In this document: piece after piece, positions 17,760-25,452 of the stretch
Numbering within the stretch: position 1 is the first letter of the stretch
How the letters are laid out: the number at the start of each line of letters is the position of its first letter
Assembly: GCA_051866775.1 (NCBI GenBank)
Contig: JBJDXR010000008.1
Location: forward strand, 1 to 64,000
DNA from: RUG626 sp051866775
GTDB lineage: Bacteria; Bacillota; Clostridia; Oscillospirales; Oscillospiraceae
Length of the DNA: 64,000 nucleotides
Direction of reading: 5' to 3'
Made by a program: the position numbers and the translations under genes
Notes under the pieces: model-generated
Told to the model about the DNA's origin: nothing
Seen by the model: the letters and a program-made list of their open reading frames with translations, nothing else
Database searches by the model: none

Positions 17760-18653
17760 TCAGCCCAGCATCATATCAACGTCCTGTACAGTCAGTCCCT
17801 TGTGGAGTGCCAAATTCAGTCCATAGGCAATTAATCGGGAGATGTCGTTAACATTTGAATCGATCTCCTTAGGAGTGACGATCATAGCACCCTGATGGCG
17901 GCGAAGGGAATCGGGATCAAGCTCAACACCGGCATCATGAGCCATATCAAGCGCAAGCGTCGCAGCATCCACAACCGTAGGGACACCAATGGCAATTACA
18001 GGCACTCCAAGAGTTTCCTGACTCAGAGCCTTTCGGGCGCTGCCAACACCGGAGCCGGGAATAATTCCCGTATCGCATACCTGCACAGTACGGCAGACCC
18101 TATCCATGCTGCGTGAGGCAAGTGCATCCACAGCGATTACATAAGACGGCGAAAGCTCCCGAACAACAGCGCCCACAGTGTCCACGCTCTCGATCCCGGT
18201 GGTTCCAAGAACACCAGGTTCAAGCGCGCAGACGTCACCAAATCCGGTAAACTGCTCCGGAAGCTCACGGTGGAGATGGCGCGTGATCAGAGTATTTTTA
18301 ATGACAATGTGGCCCACCGCGTCAGGCGTTATGGCAGGATTTCCCAGTCCAACAATAAGCGCCGTTCCATGCAAATCTGAAATAACCTCGTTTAAAGCAT
18401 TTGCTATGGCCTCCGCACCGTCAGCAAACGCGTCATCTTCACGGCGCATAAATCTGCCGAGCTCGACTGTGAGATATGTGCCGATAGGTTTACATAATTC
18501 TTCCGCGGCGAGCTGACTGTCAATTTTTACGGCAGTGACCGGAAAGCCTTTAACAAGCCTCCGCTCCTCAGTTACTCCGGGGAGCTCCCGGGAATTGTCC
18601 TCACTCCAAATCTTTCTGGCCTCAAGTGCCAGATCAGTACGTCTTGAAAGCAT
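17760..18653 (-). CDS. gpr: spore germination endopeptidase GPR
   Basis: Protease that degrades small acid-soluble spore proteins early in germination. The 297-residue protein has the family N-terminus RTDLALEA, followed by the central VIVGLGNPAITPDAVGH block and the IEVGDVCAL/PGVLGTTG-like region. It is made as a zymogen in the forespore and self-processed at the N-terminus in known cases. The ATG has GGGGG 6 nt upstream. The divergent neighbour rpsT is the same as in Bacillus subtilis. A forespore sigma-G promoter is expected; only a weak CACAATA -10-like element was seen, so I did not annotate it. Confidence 0.92.
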   Translation of the reverse strand: MLSRRTDLALEARKIWSEDNSRELPGVTEERRLVKGFPVTAVKIDSQLAAEELCKPIGTYLTVELGRFMRREDDAFADGAEAIANALNEVISDLHGTALIVGLGNPAITPDAVGHIVIKNTLITRHLHRELPEQFTGFGDVCALEPGVLGTTGIESVDTVGAVVRELSPSYVIAVDALASRSMDRVCRTVQVCDTGIIPGSGVGSARKALSQETLGVPVIAIGVPTVVDAATLALDMAHDAGVELDPDSLRRHQGAMIVTPKEIDSNVNDISRLIAYGLNLALHKGLTVQDVDMMLG

Positions 18654-18742
18654 GAGATACCCCCATGTATTGTGATTTACAAATAGTATTTACATATCAA
18701 GTAAAAAAAGTACAAAGTTTAATAAATTTTTTCCAAAACCTA

Positions 18743-18771
18743 TTGCATTTTTTTAAAATCGATGGTAAAAT
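18743..18771 (+). promoter_or_regulatory. putative sigma-A promoter of rpsT
   Basis: TTGCAT (18743-18748) and TAAAAT (18766-18771), spacer 17 bp, about 50 bp before the start codon. Confidence 0.65.
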
Positions 18772-18819
18772 ACTATACCGCACGAGAGTCGTGACTTTAT
18801 AGGAGGAGGTGGCCAATTA

Positions 18820-19086
18820 ATGCCCAACATTAAATCCGCGAAGAAGCGCGTGATGATCGGTGAGGTTCGCAATGCCCGCAACAAGGCTGATAAATCCGAG
18901 CTTAAGACCGTTCTTAAAAAGTTTGACGCTGCCGTGGCCGATGGCAACCGTGCAGAGGCCGAGAGCGCCTATAAAGTTGCCGTCAAATGTGTTGATAAAG
19001 CAGCTTCCAAGGGCCTCATTCACAAGAAGAATGCAGCCCACAAGAAGAGCAGCATCGACGCCAAGCTTAACAGCATGGCAAACTGA
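18820..19086 (+). CDS. rpsT: 30S ribosomal protein S20
   Basis: Primary 16S rRNA-binding protein of the small subunit. The 88-residue, Lys/Ala-rich protein starts MPNIKSAKKRV and contains the typical NKADKSELKTVLKKF helix. A strong AGGAGGTGG ribosome-binding site precedes the ATG and a rho-independent terminator follows directly, so it forms a single-gene unit divergent from gpr. Confidence 0.97.
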   Translation: MPNIKSAKKRVMIGEVRNARNKADKSELKTVLKKFDAAVADGNRAEAESAYKVAVKCVDKAASKGLIHKKNAAHKKSSIDAKLNSMAN

Positions 19087-19099
19087 ACTGACTTTAGAA

Positions 19100-19129
19100 A
19101 ACCGGAGGCATGAGCCTCCGGTTTTATTT
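19100..19129 (+). terminator. rho-independent terminator of rpsT
   Basis: 10-bp arms AACCGGAGGC / GCCTCCGGTT around ATGA, followed by TTATTT. Confidence 0.88.
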
Positions 19130-19149
19130 CTATTTAAAAGGAGAAAGCA

Positions 19150-20229
19150 ATGAACCAGCGGATCAGGATCCTAGAACCGGTGCCATCAAGGCGTACTGTA
19201 GTCATAAGCGACGTTCACGGGAACAGCTCCCGGCTCAAGGCCCTTTTAAATAAGGTGCTGCGGCCTCAGGATCTTGTCATATTCCTGGGGGATATGACTG
19301 AAAAAGGTCCGGACAGTCTGGGAACTATCAGGCTTATTATGGAACTTTGCCTTGAGGGACGGGCACTGGCTGTATTGGGAAACTGTGATTTCACGGGCGG
19401 GGATCTGCGGGACAAGAGCCTTCAGGATGAGGCGCTTCTAAAATATATGCTTTTCCGCAAAAATTCCCTGATATGCGAGATGTGCCGTGAGCTAAACATA
19501 AACGTTGTGGAGAACATGGATGTTTCCGCCATGCGGAAAGAGCTGCTGCGGGAGTTCTCCAAGGAGCTGGAGTTTCTTGACGGTCTACCCTATATTATTG
19601 AGGCCGGGCAGTTCCGCTTTGTACACGCGGGACTTAATTCGGATGATCCGGGCGAGTGGAACTTAAGGCAGTGCCTAAAGCTTGATAACTTTATGGCGCG
19701 GGCCGGGAGCTTCTCAAAATACGTAGTCGTGGGGCACTGGCCGACGACTCTATATAACCGCAGGCGCCTTGACTACAACCCGGTCGTGGACCGGGAGCGC
19801 CATATAATAAGCATAGACGGAGCAAACGTCATCCACGAGTACGGCCAGCTTAACGCCCTGATAATTGAGAATCTCAACGACCCCGATTGCTTAAGCTGGT
19901 CATATGAGGATGGCTTCCCCAATATAACTGCGCTGGAGAGCCGGCCTGCATCAACGGACTCCCGTGCAGTATATTATGAGGACGCGCTCCTACCGGAAAG
20001 CTCAGAAGGCGGGTTTACAAGCTGCCGCCTTAGCGATGGTTACAAAATCGAAGTTCCCACGGAAAAGCTGTGGGAAAAGAATGGGCAGGTTTATTGCGGG
20101 GGCATATCAGATTATTGTATTGAAACGGCAGCGGGCGGACATTATTCCCTTGTGCTGTCGGTGGATGAAAGACACCTGCTTAAAAAGGATGGAATATGCG
20201 GCTGGTACGACGGGCCAATCGAACGGTGA
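19150..20229 (+). CDS. calcineurin-like metallophosphoesterase
   Basis: A 359-residue predicted phosphoesterase with a two-metal site: DVHG (Asp21, His23), GDMTEKG (Asp48), GNCD (Asn78, Asp80), VHAG (about residue 153) and the GHWPT histidine motif. The first 240 residues are the catalytic fold, similar to PPP-type and Ap4A-hydrolase-like enzymes. The remaining 120 residues are an extra C-terminal domain of unknown role. GNCD rather than GNHE is the YfcE-like variant. Nothing in the context fixes the substrate. The ATG has AAGGAG upstream; it follows the rpsT terminator, so a separate promoter is needed. Confidence 0.82.
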   Translation: MNQRIRILEPVPSRRTVVISDVHGNSSRLKALLNKVLRPQDLVIFLGDMTEKGPDSLGTIRLIMELCLEGRALAVLGNCDFTGGDLRDKSLQDEALLKYMLFRKNSLICEMCRELNINVVENMDVSAMRKELLREFSKELEFLDGLPYIIEAGQFRFVHAGLNSDDPGEWNLRQCLKLDNFMARAGSFSKYVVVGHWPTTLYNRRRLDYNPVVDRERHIISIDGANVIHEYGQLNALIIENLNDPDCLSWSYEDGFPNITALESRPASTDSRAVYYEDALLPESSEGGFTSCRLSDGYKIEVPTEKLWEKNGQVYCGGISDYCIETAAGGHYSLVLSVDERHLLKKDGICGWYDGPIER

Positions 20230-20277
20230 TCATATTAACCGTTTCTATCTAACGTACCGTAATCGCTGATAAACGGA

Positions 20278-20315
20278 AAAGCCAAGGCGCGGTCATTTGA
20301 CCGCGCCTTGGCTTT
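20278..20315. terminator. bidirectional terminator between convergent genes
   Basis: 18-bp arms (20278-20295 / 20298-20315), A-rich on the left and T-rich on the right, serving the phosphoesterase gene and the purine permease gene. Confidence 0.88.
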
Positions 20316-20351
20316 ATATAAAATTCCCTCTTTTTCTGTGCGCGAGAACGA

Positions 20352-21776
20352 TCAAACGACAAGGAAGAACTTCACAAGGAACAGCAGGGAGATCACATAG
20401 GTCAGGATGGAGACCTCCTTCGCCTTGCCGCTGAATACCTTAATAACGGTGTAAGCGATAAGACCAAGGCCAATGCCGTGTCCGATGGAGCCGGAGATCG
20501 GCATGGCAATGAGCATAAGCGCCACAGGAACCATCTGGTCAATGTCATCGAACTTAACGTTCTTAAGGCCGGAAAGCATCAGCACGCCCACATAGATAAG
20601 CGCGGAGGAGGTGGCGGCGGCAGGGATGATCGCAGCGATGGGAGCGATGAACATGCAGGCCAGGAACAGGATACCGGTGACGAGTGCGGTAAGTCCGGTG
20701 CGGCCGCCGGCCTCGACGCCGGAAGCGGACTCAACAAAGGTGGTGACGGTGGAAGTACCGGTGCAGGCGCCGGCGACGGTTCCGACGGCGTCAGCAAGGA
20801 GCGCTTCCTTCATGTTGGGCATATTGCCCTCCTTATCGACCATACCTGCACGGGAGGCGGTGCCCACCAGCGTGCCGATAGTGTCGAACATATCGATCAT
20901 GCAGAAGGTGATAACAAGGGTGATAACGGTAAACCAGCCGATATCAAGGAAGCCCTTAAAGTTGAACTTGAAGAGCGTGGTCTCCGCCATGTCGGCAAAG
21001 GGCGGCAGGAAGGAGGCCGTCTTGAGGGACGCAAAGGGGTTGATATCCAGGAAAATGGCCTCGCCGGCCCAGTAGATGACGGAGGCGGAAAGCATACCGA
21101 TTAGCACGGCGCCCTTAATCTTTTTCTTTGCAAGGAGAACTATGATAAAGAGGCCAACGAACATGGTAACGACGGTCAGAACCATGGTGGGATACTCCGA
21201 GCCGATGGTGTCCTTGGCCGCACCGGCGGTAAGAGCGCCGAAGAAGTCCCGCATCACATAGAAGGGGCCGCCGTTTTCCGAATAGATACCCACGTTGGAG
21301 CCGAGGCCGATGTTCATGAGCATGAGGCCGATGGCCGGGGCGATTCCGAGACGGACGCCGAGAGGAATGGCATTAACTATCTTCTCACGAACGTTGAGAA
21401 CGGAGAGGACTACAAAGATAATGCCCTCAATAAGAATGATGCAGAGTGCTGCCTGGAAGGATTCCAGATAAGTAAGGCCGGTGATTCCGGCAATATTCGC
21501 TACAACGACGGCAAAGAAGCTGTTGAGTCCCATGCCGGGTGCCATTGCGAACGGCTTGTTGGCAGCAAAGGCCATAACAAACATGCCGATAGCAGAAGCA
21601 ATACAGGTCGCCATGAAAACACCATTCCAGAGATTTGATCCCTCCGCACCGAAATTGGTCAGCAGGTTCGGATTCAGAGCAATGATGTAAGCCATGGTCA
21701 TGAACGTGGTAAGTCCGGCGACTATCTCAGTGCGCACGGTCGTACCGTTTTGCTTGAGCTTAAAAATTTTCTCCAT
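20352..21776 (-). CDS. pbuG: NCS2-family guanine/hypoxanthine permease
   Basis: Proton-coupled purine uptake protein of the AzgA/PbuG branch. 474 residues and about 12-13 membrane segments. The N-terminus KLKQNGTTVRTEIVAGLTTFMTMAYIIALNP and the motif GTSTVTTFVESASGVEAGG are diagnostic. The start is ATG 21776, with GGAGGGGAC just upstream; an in-frame extension to 21863 lies inside the leader. A guanine-class riboswitch with its own terminator precedes the gene, so excess purine should shut it off. The exact substrate (guanine, hypoxanthine or adenine) is inferred from the riboswitch class and family. Confidence 0.93.
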   Translation of the reverse strand: MEKIFKLKQNGTTVRTEIVAGLTTFMTMAYIIALNPNLLTNFGAEGSNLWNGVFMATCIASAIGMFVMAFAANKPFAMAPGMGLNSFFAVVVANIAGITGLTYLESFQAALCIILIEGIIFVVLSVLNVREKIVNAIPLGVRLGIAPAIGLMLMNIGLGSNVGIYSENGGPFYVMRDFFGALTAGAAKDTIGSEYPTMVLTVVTMFVGLFIIVLLAKKKIKGAVLIGMLSASVIYWAGEAIFLDINPFASLKTASFLPPFADMAETTLFKFNFKGFLDIGWFTVITLVITFCMIDMFDTIGTLVGTASRAGMVDKEGNMPNMKEALLADAVGTVAGACTGTSTVTTFVESASGVEAGGRTGLTALVTGILFLACMFIAPIAAIIPAAATSSALIYVGVLMLSGLKNVKFDDIDQMVPVALMLIAMPISGSIGHGIGLGLIAYTVIKVFSGKAKEVSILTYVISLLFLVKFFLVV

Positions 21777-21841
21777 AAGTCCCCTCCATAATTTATTTTT
21801 TCCGGAAAAATCGGTGGGCAGACTTCTGAAAAACAAATGAC

Positions 21842-21861
21842 GCGGAAAGTATAATTTCCGC
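21842..21861 (-). terminator. riboswitch-controlled terminator hairpin of the purine permease
   Basis: On the minus strand GCGGAAA pairs with TTTCCGC across a six-nucleotide loop, followed by GTCATTTGTTTTT. It sits 17 nt after the aptamer, where an expression-platform terminator is expected. Confidence 0.65.
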
Positions 21862-21877
21862 ATCTATATTATTTTTA

Positions 21878-21938
21878 CGGTAGTTGCCGGATAGGCCGCC
21901 AGTAGAAACTTGAGGCCCATTTTGCCCCAATTATACCG
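21878..21938 (-). ncRNA. purine riboswitch aptamer (guanine/hypoxanthine class)
   Basis: On the minus strand P1 is CGGTA/TACCG. P2 is GGGGC/GCCTC with loop AAAATGG. The J2/3 core AAGTTTCTAC is conserved, P3 follows with loop CCTATCC, and J3/1 is ACTA. The C in J3/1 (ACTA, not ATTA) is the base that selects guanine or hypoxanthine over adenine. L2 GG and L3 CC can make the usual loop-loop contact. P3 has one mismatch. It lies in the leader of the NCS2 permease, the expected context. Confidence 0.88.
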
Positions 21939-22024
21939 AAAATATAAAGTTTTACAAAGGGATATTACCACAACCTGCGACAAAATTCCACTACATTTTT
22001 AAAATTTATGAACTTTTTTTGAAT

Positions 22025-22053
22025 TTGACAACAGAAGTGCTAAATAGTATAAT
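22025..22053 (+). promoter_or_regulatory. consensus sigma-A promoter of the phosphoribosyltransferase gene
   Basis: TTGACA (22025-22030), 17-bp spacer, TATAAT (22048-22053): an exact consensus match, about 36 bp before the start codon. Confidence 0.9.
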
Positions 22054-22088
22054 CCGTTTGTACAAATAATATTTGGAGATGAGCTTCA

Positions 22089-22643
22089 ATGACATATAAG
22101 ATGACCATCGCAGGAGTAGACCGTGATCTGCCCCTTTGCCCGATTAACGACAAGCTGATGATAGCGGCGTTTGTTATCTTCGGCGATGTAGAGCTTACCT
22201 GTGCCTGCGCCGGCGAGCTGCTCAAAAAGGCTCCGGAATTTGATTATATGATCGCTCCTGAGGCCAAGGCCATACCCCTCATCCATGAGATGGCCCGCCA
22301 GAGCGGCCGCAATGAGTATTTTGTCGCACGCAAAGCCCCAAAGCTATATATGGATGGAGTCTTCGAGGCTGTGGACAAGTCCATAACCACCGAGGCAGAG
22401 CAAAAGCTCTATATGGACGGCGCGGACGCGAAAAAGATGAAGGGAAAGCGCATACTCATCCTTGATGACGTTATATCCACCGGAGGCTCCCTGCATGCTG
22501 TGGAGAGCTTGGTTAATCAGGCGGGCGGCGTCATTGTTGGCCGCATGGCGGTACTGGCAGAGGGCGGCGCTTCAAAGCGTGACGATATAATTTTCCTTGA
22601 GCCTCTGCCGCTCTTTGACTCTGAGGGTCATCCCATAGATTGA
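22089..22643 (+). CDS. type I purine-like phosphoribosyltransferase
   Basis: A 184-residue PRTase whose PRPP-binding motif ILILDDVISTGGSL is at 122-135 (Asp126-Asp127). An N-terminal flexible-loop region (APEAKAIPLIHEMAR) resembles adenine phosphoribosyltransferases. It would convert a purine base plus PRPP to the nucleotide. Adenine and xanthine enzymes are close relatives, so the base is uncertain. It is divergent from the guanine-riboswitch permease and has a perfect housekeeping promoter, so uptake and salvage are adjacent but separately controlled. It has no riboswitch of its own. Confidence 0.82.
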   Translation: MTYKMTIAGVDRDLPLCPINDKLMIAAFVIFGDVELTCACAGELLKKAPEFDYMIAPEAKAIPLIHEMARQSGRNEYFVARKAPKLYMDGVFEAVDKSITTEAEQKLYMDGADAKKMKGKRILILDDVISTGGSLHAVESLVNQAGGVIVGRMAVLAEGGASKRDDIIFLEPLPLFDSEGHPID

Positions 22644-22651
22644 TTACATAA

Positions 22652-22692
22652 AAAAAAGAAGGCCTCCGGAAAATCCGGAGGCCTTCTTTTTT
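22652..22692. terminator. strong bidirectional terminator
   Basis: 19-bp arms (22652-22670 / 22674-22692) with A and T runs on both sides, between two convergent genes. Confidence 0.92.
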
Positions 22693-22718
22693 ACACCCGT
22701 ATGGGGTGAGTGAGCTTC

Positions 22719-23756
22719 TTACACGCTTTCAAGCTTGTAGGCAATCGTCCCCAGCCCTTCAACGTAGCGATGGTACTGCTTCCCGCGGGGGGTGTCTTTG
22801 ATCATCGTCGCATTTCCGGTGGGATCTTCAAGAATCAGCTTCAGGGCCTTGCACATACTCAGCACAGCGGAGCTTTCGATGTCAGTTACAAAATGCCCCG
22901 TAAATACATGGTCAAACTCCCCTAACCGGCACGCAAGGCGCTCATAATTTTTTGAAAGCTCGGTTACTGACGCGCACTCGCCGTGGAAAGTGCCGGGCTT
23001 TGGGCCGTTTATTCCGACGCGCATGCTTATAAGGTCGTCACCCGCGAAGAATATGCGGTCCTTTTTATCCAAAAAGCCCGCGTGTCCGGCGGTGTGGCCG
23101 CCCATATGTATAAGCTCAACTTCATGTCCGCCGCCCAGGTCAAAGGTGTACCCGTCAGGGCAGTGGACTACCTCGTACTTCTTAAACGGCACGATATCCC
23201 CGCGCTCAAAATCAAACCATATCCCCTGCCCGTTGTCGTCGAACAGGTAGTCCCATATATGCTCATCAAGAGTCTCCACCACAGGCGCCTCATACTCATG
23301 GACGTAGACCTTATCAAACTGGCTGTTTCCGTAAGCGTGATCAAAGTGGCAGTGGGTGTTTACCACTATAATGGGCATCCCGCCGGTTATTTCGTCCACA
23401 AGCCCCTTCAGATCTCCGATTCCAAAGCCCGTGTCTATGAGCATCGCCTTCTCCGGACCCATCACCAGATATGACCACGGATCTCCCATACCATCGGCAC
23501 TCTCAGTAAGGATTCCATAAACGTTATCACGGAATTTATATACCTCCGCGAAAGGATCCACGTCGTAGACGCGACCTGATTCGCTGCCCTCCCGCAGGAG
23601 CTTCATATAGGCCCAGCAGGTGGCATCTATCGGCTCCAGTTCATATACCCTTCTGTCGCGCATAAGCGTCCTTATAGGGGCATTCTGGGGGCAGCGCTGC
23701 TGGACCGGCAGACGGCTGCGCTCTCTCGCCGGTGCAGCTTTCATTTCTGTACTCAT
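22719..23756 (-). CDS. MBL-fold metallohydrolase
   Basis: A 345-residue metallo-beta-lactamase-fold hydrolase. The metal motif THCHFDHAYG, a second His in GGHTAGHAGF, Asp in FAGDDLI and a C-terminal FTGHFV histidine are all present, as in glyoxalase II/RNase-Z-like superfamily members. About 75 extra N-terminal residues precede the fold. No partner domain indicates a substrate. The start MSTEMK at 23756 is chosen because AGGAGGAC lies 7 nt upstream; an in-frame start at 23777 would overlap that site. The gene follows tadA by 40 bp. Confidence 0.82.
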   Translation of the reverse strand: MSTEMKAAPARERSRLPVQQRCPQNAPIRTLMRDRRVYELEPIDATCWAYMKLLREGSESGRVYDVDPFAEVYKFRDNVYGILTESADGMGDPWSYLVMGPEKAMLIDTGFGIGDLKGLVDEITGGMPIIVVNTHCHFDHAYGNSQFDKVYVHEYEAPVVETLDEHIWDYLFDDNGQGIWFDFERGDIVPFKKYEVVHCPDGYTFDLGGGHEVELIHMGGHTAGHAGFLDKKDRIFFAGDDLISMRVGINGPKPGTFHGECASVTELSKNYERLACRLGEFDHVFTGHFVTDIESSAVLSMCKALKLILEDPTGNATMIKDTPRGKQYHRYVEGLGTIAYKLESV

Positions 23757-23795
23757 AATATGTCCTCCTGGAATCATAGTATTCTATTGCAGCGC

Positions 23796-24239
23796 TCATC
23801 TAAGCTTCCTGAAAAAGGCGTTGAGGATTTGAATACATTCCTTTTCAAGAATCCCGCCGTAAATCTCAGGCGATCGGCCGTAATTTTCCATAAATAAATT
23901 GATCACGCTCCCGCAGGATCCAAGCCTTTTATCCCGAGCCCCGTAATAGAGGCGGGAAATACGCGACAGAAGTATCCCGCCGGCGCACATAGGACACGGC
24001 TCCATCGTCACAAAAAGGCTGCACCCGGAAAGCCGCCAGTCACCGACGGCACCGCTTGCCTGCCGTATGGCCTCCATCTCGGCATGGCAGGTGGCGTCAA
24101 GCTCCTCCGTGCGGTTCCTTCCCCTGCCGATTATGCTTCCCTCGGAGTTTACTACGACGCATCCCACCGGCGTCTCCCCGGCGTCCGCCGCCTCCTCAGC
24201 AAGTATAAGCGCCTGTCTCATGTAAAATTCGATATCCAA
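23796..24239 (-). CDS. tadA: tRNA adenosine(34) deaminase
   Basis: Converts A34 to inosine in tRNA-Arg(ACG). The 147-residue zinc enzyme has His52-Ala-Glu54 as ligand and proton shuttle, and the PCPMC zinc motif at 81-85. The N-terminal EAADAGETPVGCVVV and the GARDKRLGSCGSVINL region distinguish TadA from guanine or cytosine deaminases. It is divergent from mntP with 60 bp between them. Confidence 0.92.
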   Translation of the reverse strand: MDIEFYMRQALILAEEAADAGETPVGCVVVNSEGSIIGRGRNRTEELDATCHAEMEAIRQASGAVGDWRLSGCSLFVTMEPCPMCAGGILLSRISRLYYGARDKRLGSCGSVINLFMENYGRSPEIYGGILEKECIQILNAFFRKLR

Positions 24240-24299
24240 GACAATATCCTCCGCGCGTCCTCTTTAATAAGATTTTATCCCAAATTCAGGAGAAACTCA

Positions 24300-24857
24300 A
24301 TGGTTTATATTTTTCTTATCGCCATTTCTTTAGCCATGGATGCATTTGCGGTGTCCGTTTCCTGCGGACTTTCCGCAAAAAAGCGCGGTATCGGCCTGCC
24401 GCTTATGATGGGTGCTTACTTTGGGTCATTCCAGTTTTTAATGACCGTGCTGGGCTGGGCGCTGGGACGTTCAGTGGCGGGTTTCATATCCGCTCTCAGC
24501 CCATGGGTGGCCTTTGGGCTGCTGGAGTTTATAGGTGTGCGCATGATAATAAGTGCCAAGGACCCGCAGGAAAATGAATCAGGCGCTTGTAAGATCACCC
24601 ACGGACGGCTCCTGTCTCTTGCCGTTGCCACAAGCATAGACGCCCTTGCGGTCGGCGTGTCCTTCGCTTTTATGGAGCAAAATATACTTATATGCGCGGC
24701 GATAATAGGCGCCGTGGCCTTTGGGCTTTCCTTTCTGGGCGGGACTGCCGGAGGAAAGCTTGGACGGCATTTCAGAAGCCACACTGAGGTGCTGGGTGGT
24801 ATAATCCTGTCGGCTATCGGTCTGAAAATTTTGCTTGAGGCTGTCATCACAAAATAA
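24300..24857 (+). CDS. mntP: putative manganese efflux pump MntP
   Basis: A 185-residue membrane protein with six predicted helices and the two family motifs AMDAFAVS (near residue 14) and ATSIDALAVGVSF (near 118), which carry the conserved acidic residues. It exports Mn2+ in Escherichia coli. The start at 24300 has AGGAG 7 nt upstream; a longer in-frame reading from 24084 runs antisense through tadA and lacks the canonical N-terminus. No yybP-ykoY manganese riboswitch fits into the 60-bp leader. Confidence 0.9.
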   Translation: MVYIFLIAISLAMDAFAVSVSCGLSAKKRGIGLPLMMGAYFGSFQFLMTVLGWALGRSVAGFISALSPWVAFGLLEFIGVRMIISAKDPQENESGACKITHGRLLSLAVATSIDALAVGVSFAFMEQNILICAAIIGAVAFGLSFLGGTAGGKLGRHFRSHTEVLGGIILSAIGLKILLEAVITK

Positions 24858-24888
24858 TAAAATATCTTCCCGCTTTGAATAAAGGCAA

Positions 24889-24936
24889 AACCTCCTGTCA
24901 AAAATGATGTTACATCTAATCATTTTACTGGAGGTT
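24889..24936 (+). promoter_or_regulatory. hairpin that pairs the Shine-Dalgarno site of the CBS gene
   Basis: AACCTCC (24889-24895) pairs exactly with GGAGGTT (24930-24936), which is the ribosome-binding site of the ATG at 24941. An inner stem AAAATGAT/ATCATTTT (24901-24908/24919-24926) extends it. The structure should hide the translation start, a design used by translational switches and RNA thermometers. Confidence 0.6.
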
Positions 24937-24940
24937 ATTT

Positions 24941-25369
24941 ATGCTGGTTTCAGATATTATGAATAAAGAAATCGTATCAGTGTCCCCTGAGGAGTCCGTA
25001 GCTCTGGCCTCACGGCTGCTCTCCAGACACAATATAGGCTCACTGCCGGTATGCGGCGGCGACGGCAAGCTGCGCGGAATAATAACCGACCGCGACATAG
25101 TCCTGCGTTGTGTGGCGGTGGACGAGGATCCCGACATCATGCCTGTAAGCGAGATAATGTCTCGCAGTGTTATAACAATCTCCCCGCAGGATGACATAAA
25201 CCGCGCCTCTGAGCTTATGAGCATCGGACAGGTCCGCAGGCTTCCGGTGACGGAGGATGGAAAGCTCGTAGGCATGCTGGCCCTTGGTGATATGGCTCGC
25301 AGCTACACCTGTGATATGGAGGCGGCAAGGGCTCTTTCGGAGATATCTTCTAACCTGAGACATCGGTAA
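24941..25369 (+). CDS. tandem CBS-domain protein
   Basis: A 142-residue stand-alone protein made of two CBS domains (about 7-60 and 75-130; GSLPVCGGDGKLRGIITDRDI and RRLPVTEDGKLVGMLALGD). Such pairs bind adenosine nucleotides or related ligands and regulate partner proteins. No effector domain is present. The leader holds a hairpin that sequesters its ribosome-binding site. It may share a transcript with mntP (83-bp gap). The target protein is unknown. Confidence 0.85.
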   Translation: MLVSDIMNKEIVSVSPEESVALASRLLSRHNIGSLPVCGGDGKLRGIITDRDIVLRCVAVDEDPDIMPVSEIMSRSVITISPQDDINRASELMSIGQVRRLPVTEDGKLVGMLALGDMARSYTCDMEAARALSEISSNLRHR

Positions 25370-25380
25370 CAAAACAGAGC

Positions 25381-25412
25381 AAAAAACTCCCTGCCATGGC
25401 AGGGAGTTTTTT
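25381..25412. terminator. bidirectional terminator
   Basis: 15-bp arms AAAAAACTCCCTGCC and complement around AT, T-rich on both strands, between the CBS gene and the oad operon. Confidence 0.9.
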
Positions 25413-25452
25413 TGTTCCGATGAACTGTGCAGCACGGAGATAATTAGCTTAA

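Noticed and set aside
20478..21104. 208-codon plus-strand frame rich in Gly, Asp and His
   Set aside because: It mirrors the purine permease codons on the other strand; the composition is a by-product of that gene.
24084..24299. 72-codon N-terminal extension of mntP
   Set aside because: It lies antisense to tadA; AGGAG before 24300 and the family N-terminus fix the start there.
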